Assembly (NCBI GenBank): GCA_029820945.1
Contig: JALGUJ010000018.1
Coordinates: 1-52,656, forward strand
Direction: 5' to 3'
Length of the DNA stretch: 52,656 nt
Origin: Candidatus Zipacnadia bacterium
Lineage (GTDB): Bacteria; Armatimonadota; Zipacnadia; Zipacnadales; UBA5352
Below the pieces are notes generated by a model. That model had not been told where the DNA came from and did not search any database. It worked only from the letters and a program-made list of their open reading frames with translations. Below are positions 51,901 to 52,656 of this stretch, one piece after another; within the stretch, counting starts at the first letter, position 1, and the number at the start of each line of letters is the position of its first letter. A program made the translations under genes and the position numbers.

Positions 51901-52644
51901 CTGCTGGGGCTGGACGGGACGCCGGGCTACGAGGTGGAGTGCGAGTGCGGCGAGGTGACCTCGACGCTCTACACGCTGACCATCGACGGGCAGGGGGTTG
52001 GCTTCGCCGGCACCGTCAGCGCCCAGGAGAGCCTGCCCGCGATCCTGCCGCTCGTGGTCGAGGGCCTCACGGACCGCTGGTGTTCCGTGCTCTACGACCG
52101 CGAGGCGCGGCTGTGGCGGCCGCTGGCGATGATGGGCGGGACGGCATACGCGCACGTGGACCTGACCGGGGAGCGCCCGGAGGCCAGGCGCCTGTTCGTC
52201 GGCCACCCGTTCACCTGCGACCGGCCGGAGCTGCACCTGACGCTGGTGCAGACGGCCGAGAGCGAGTTCACGCTGGCCGTGCACAACCCCACGGACGAGG
52301 AGGTCGCGGCGGCCATCACGCGCTCGCCCTGGTTCGACCTGGTGGCGGAGGAGACTCTGGAGGCGAGCGTGCCCGCGGGGGACAGCGTGCTGCTGACCGT
52401 CGCCAGGCGACCGCGGAGCTCCGTGGTCCGGGCGCCCTCCCCCGGACGCCGTTGGGCTCGGGCGGGCCAGGCAGCCCGCCCCTCCGTAGGGAAAAAGGCC
52501 GTGGTCCGGGCGCCCTCCCCCGGACGCCGTTGGGCTCGGGCGGGCCAGGCAGCCCGCCCCTCCGTAGGGAAAAGGGCCGTGGTCCGGGCGCCCTCCCCGG
52601 ACGCCGTTGGGCTCGGGCGGGTTAGGCAGCCCGCCCCTCCGTAG
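48994..52644 (+). CDS. giant secreted ThuA-like/PHP-like domain protein (paralogue B) with repeat-derived C terminus
   Basis: A 1216-residue protein with signal peptide (MIRRALVLIVAGCALPPPGA). Domain order matches the protein at 31429-34935: ThuA-like domain at 27-290 (FNVIVYLNVPNWDTTSHEAP, GGGLLAMSHPGPQR), degenerate PHP-like domain at 339-460 (VIGARSSYSVGESTAAEYAQ, YVIFAEPLAAIG, LMAGLDCEDETG), then some 680 beta-rich residues. Here even the single His of paralogue A is gone. The natural protein appears to end near residue 1143 (DSVLLTVARR). The last 73 residues are encoded by the 78-bp repeats, which carry no stop in this frame until a 1-base deletion in the third copy. GGGAGGTG precedes the ATG by seven bases. 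Function unknown. Confidence 0.85.
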   Translation: MIRRALVLIVAGCALPPPGALAQEEAPQRASVLFLDFRRQEHYNTYFKQFLREMDAGGFEVGYADVDVVDPARFSDFNVIVYLNVPNWDTTSHEAPAHFLRQIEALKAHLAAGGGLLAMSHPGPQRLPSLWALMKPWGLEVQVATIHDPQAERATLVQMPFARTENLAGHPVTEGVSGLWYPVYPEGGRVWNANTSPFTVDESWQVLVRSAASAYVEPYRFDMDEIDRHAPEGRIEGPVPLLAVKELGPGRMAFSGVDSSYHMHGGLAPAWEGVTMGPGLAGKRSDFEPLMLNLLQWLGEPSLRSGTLGGAETDAARIAPPTLVAPEPRDSWPYWEPEKSFHGVIGARSSYSVGESTAAEYAQAAREVGLDYVIFAEPLAAIGEQDFARLKEECASLSGDDLLLMAGLDCEDETGNHYVIVAPDLKWPAEGLFVEGTRKFWVLGEKPRGLAFCRYVRQNLPALISFYLGDEGVPWWDTRCYRQCIPIQTWRNGEKVGDLTQEYRELAAAGEWPVPIVLSFTDSADHLRTMGGGEPRSEEPHTVLLAKSLAELGERIAPRPDFRPTAWVTNGPSIEHWQWAAPRDYVANGNWFDWTRYRWAVRFRARSEAGLEELRIYDGPRPFRRFLAGGATELEREILLTHNQQKNLTLVVTDRDGRVAWGGELLDRSHLMEHVYCSDRMNTLSYACLPSDGPFGSTVGTWPMPVMAKGPLTDNLFVGLNQDMYRFPGYDGQPERHLLLSPKVFAHTEQGVEGGRVNRRILRPLATADVCIEETTFEHRFADEVGVWNSWNNLGPLVPMETFKGRLRYTTFTHPGHLPAPVVVDGEVEMLRDGRFVEDRVLPLRVGFAGAPYADAGYSTCVIAHTGGDDVTLGLTYDGRPQLARWQAAFPTGAYGYFYHSLYGPGGLFSLDDELRCHYVGGSLHRVYIGLPLRGRQFRRGDRFSFRYIALAGSHDALPSNLPAERFRDLLGLDGTPGYEVECECGEVTSTLYTLTIDGQGVGFAGTVSAQESLPAILPLVVEGLTDRWCSVLYDREARLWRPLAMMGGTAYAHVDLTGERPEARRLFVGHPFTCDRPELHLTLVQTAESEFTLAVHNPTDEEVAAAITRSPWFDLVAEETLEASVPAGDSVLLTVARRPRSSVVRAPSPGRRWARAGQAARPSVGKKAVVRAPSPGRRWARAGQAARPSVGKRAVVRAPSPDAVGLGRVRQPAPP

Positions 52645-52656
52645 GGAAAAGGGCCG
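52423..52656. repeat. 78-bp tandem repeat, three copies, running off the right edge
   Basis: Units start at 52423, 52501 and 52579. The first two are 78 bases and almost identical; the third lacks one C and has a GGGTTAGG variant. Each unit contains two hairpins: TCCGGG with CCCGGA, and GGGCGGGC with GCCCGCCC around a CAGGCA loop, followed by CCTCCGTAGGGAAAA. Because 78 is a multiple of three, the first two units keep the reading frame of the gene they have entered. The core resembles the repeat at 1-83. Confidence 0.9.

Noticed and set aside
1..52656. Search for tRNA or rRNA genes, CRISPR arrays, transposases, integrases and phage genes
   Set aside because: None was recognised by eye on either strand; the tandem repeats at the ends lack CRISPR-like unique spacers.

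Overview
The window is about 52.7 kb of very high G+C bacterial DNA. It is densely coded, with short intergenic gaps, good Shine-Dalgarno sequences (GGAGG/GAGGAG) and frequent start/stop overlaps. I see no rRNA, tRNA, CRISPR array, transposase or phage gene. The gene content is large secreted putative glycoside hydrolases, DUF6067-type and sialidase-like proteins, Gfo/Idh/MocA and SDR dehydrogenases, URO-D-like proteins, and a NACHT/sigma signalling cluster. This is typical of uncultured, polysaccharide-degrading lineages such as Armatimonadota or members of the Planctomycetes-Verrucomicrobia-Lentisphaerae assemblage. That assignment is inference; no marker gene here settles it.

Layout. (1) 0.1-18.0 kb, mostly minus strand, is a carbohydrate and small-molecule catabolic region. 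It holds a Gfo/Idh oxidoreductase, an SDR, a creatininase-family hydrolase (plus strand), a GH20-like/alpha-glucuronidase-like enzyme, a 920-residue secreted putative glycosidase, an Anabaena sensory rhodopsin transducer (ASRT)-family protein, a polysaccharide deacetylase, a creatinase-like M24 protein, a URO-D-family protein, a GH38 alpha-mannosidase-like enzyme and a secreted sialidase-SGNH esterase fusion. Three eroded genes lie between 9.6 and 18.5 kb: a GH29 fucosidase whose middle is missing, a C-terminal esterase-like fragment, and a secreted protein reduced to its two ends.

(2) 18.5-27.2 kb is a different kind of locus and the most interesting part. A TPR-AAA+ ATPase is divergent from a 1380-residue protein that joins a Lon-type Ser-Lys protease domain (S97/K142), a NACHT NTPase and HEAT repeats. 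That gene converges on a tightly coupled three-gene operon encoding a sigma-70-like protein, a duplicated beta-rich protein and a small helical protein. A near-perfect 23-bp dyad lies just upstream of the sigma gene. The combination of regulated Lon protease, candidate partner and sigma factor resembles the logic of the CRISPR-associated CalpL/CalpT/CalpS pathway, but with NACHT-HEAT in place of the SAVED sensor. I propose it as an undescribed protease-triggered transcriptional or defence switch.

(3) 27.4-52.6 kb returns to glycan metabolism. It holds a DUF2330 protein, an L-fucose/D-arabinose isomerase-like enzyme, a cytoplasmic sialidase-like protein, a pair of giant secreted ThuA-like/PHP-like paralogues (31.4-34.9 and 49.0-52.6 kb), a CBM9-DUF6067 protein, a sugar ABC importer (lipoprotein plus two permeases, no ATPase gene), a 1206-residue secreted putative glycosidase and a 965-residue secreted propeller-like protein. 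The likely theme is extracellular trimming of complex, host- or plant-type glycans (sialic acid, fucose, mannose), import of the products and their oxidation or isomerisation inside.

Both ends of the window carry tandem copies of a related GC-rich hairpin repeat. At the right end the repeats have entered the reading frame of the last gene and encode its final 73 residues. All coordinates, motifs and hairpins were read by eye; no database search or folding calculation was possible.
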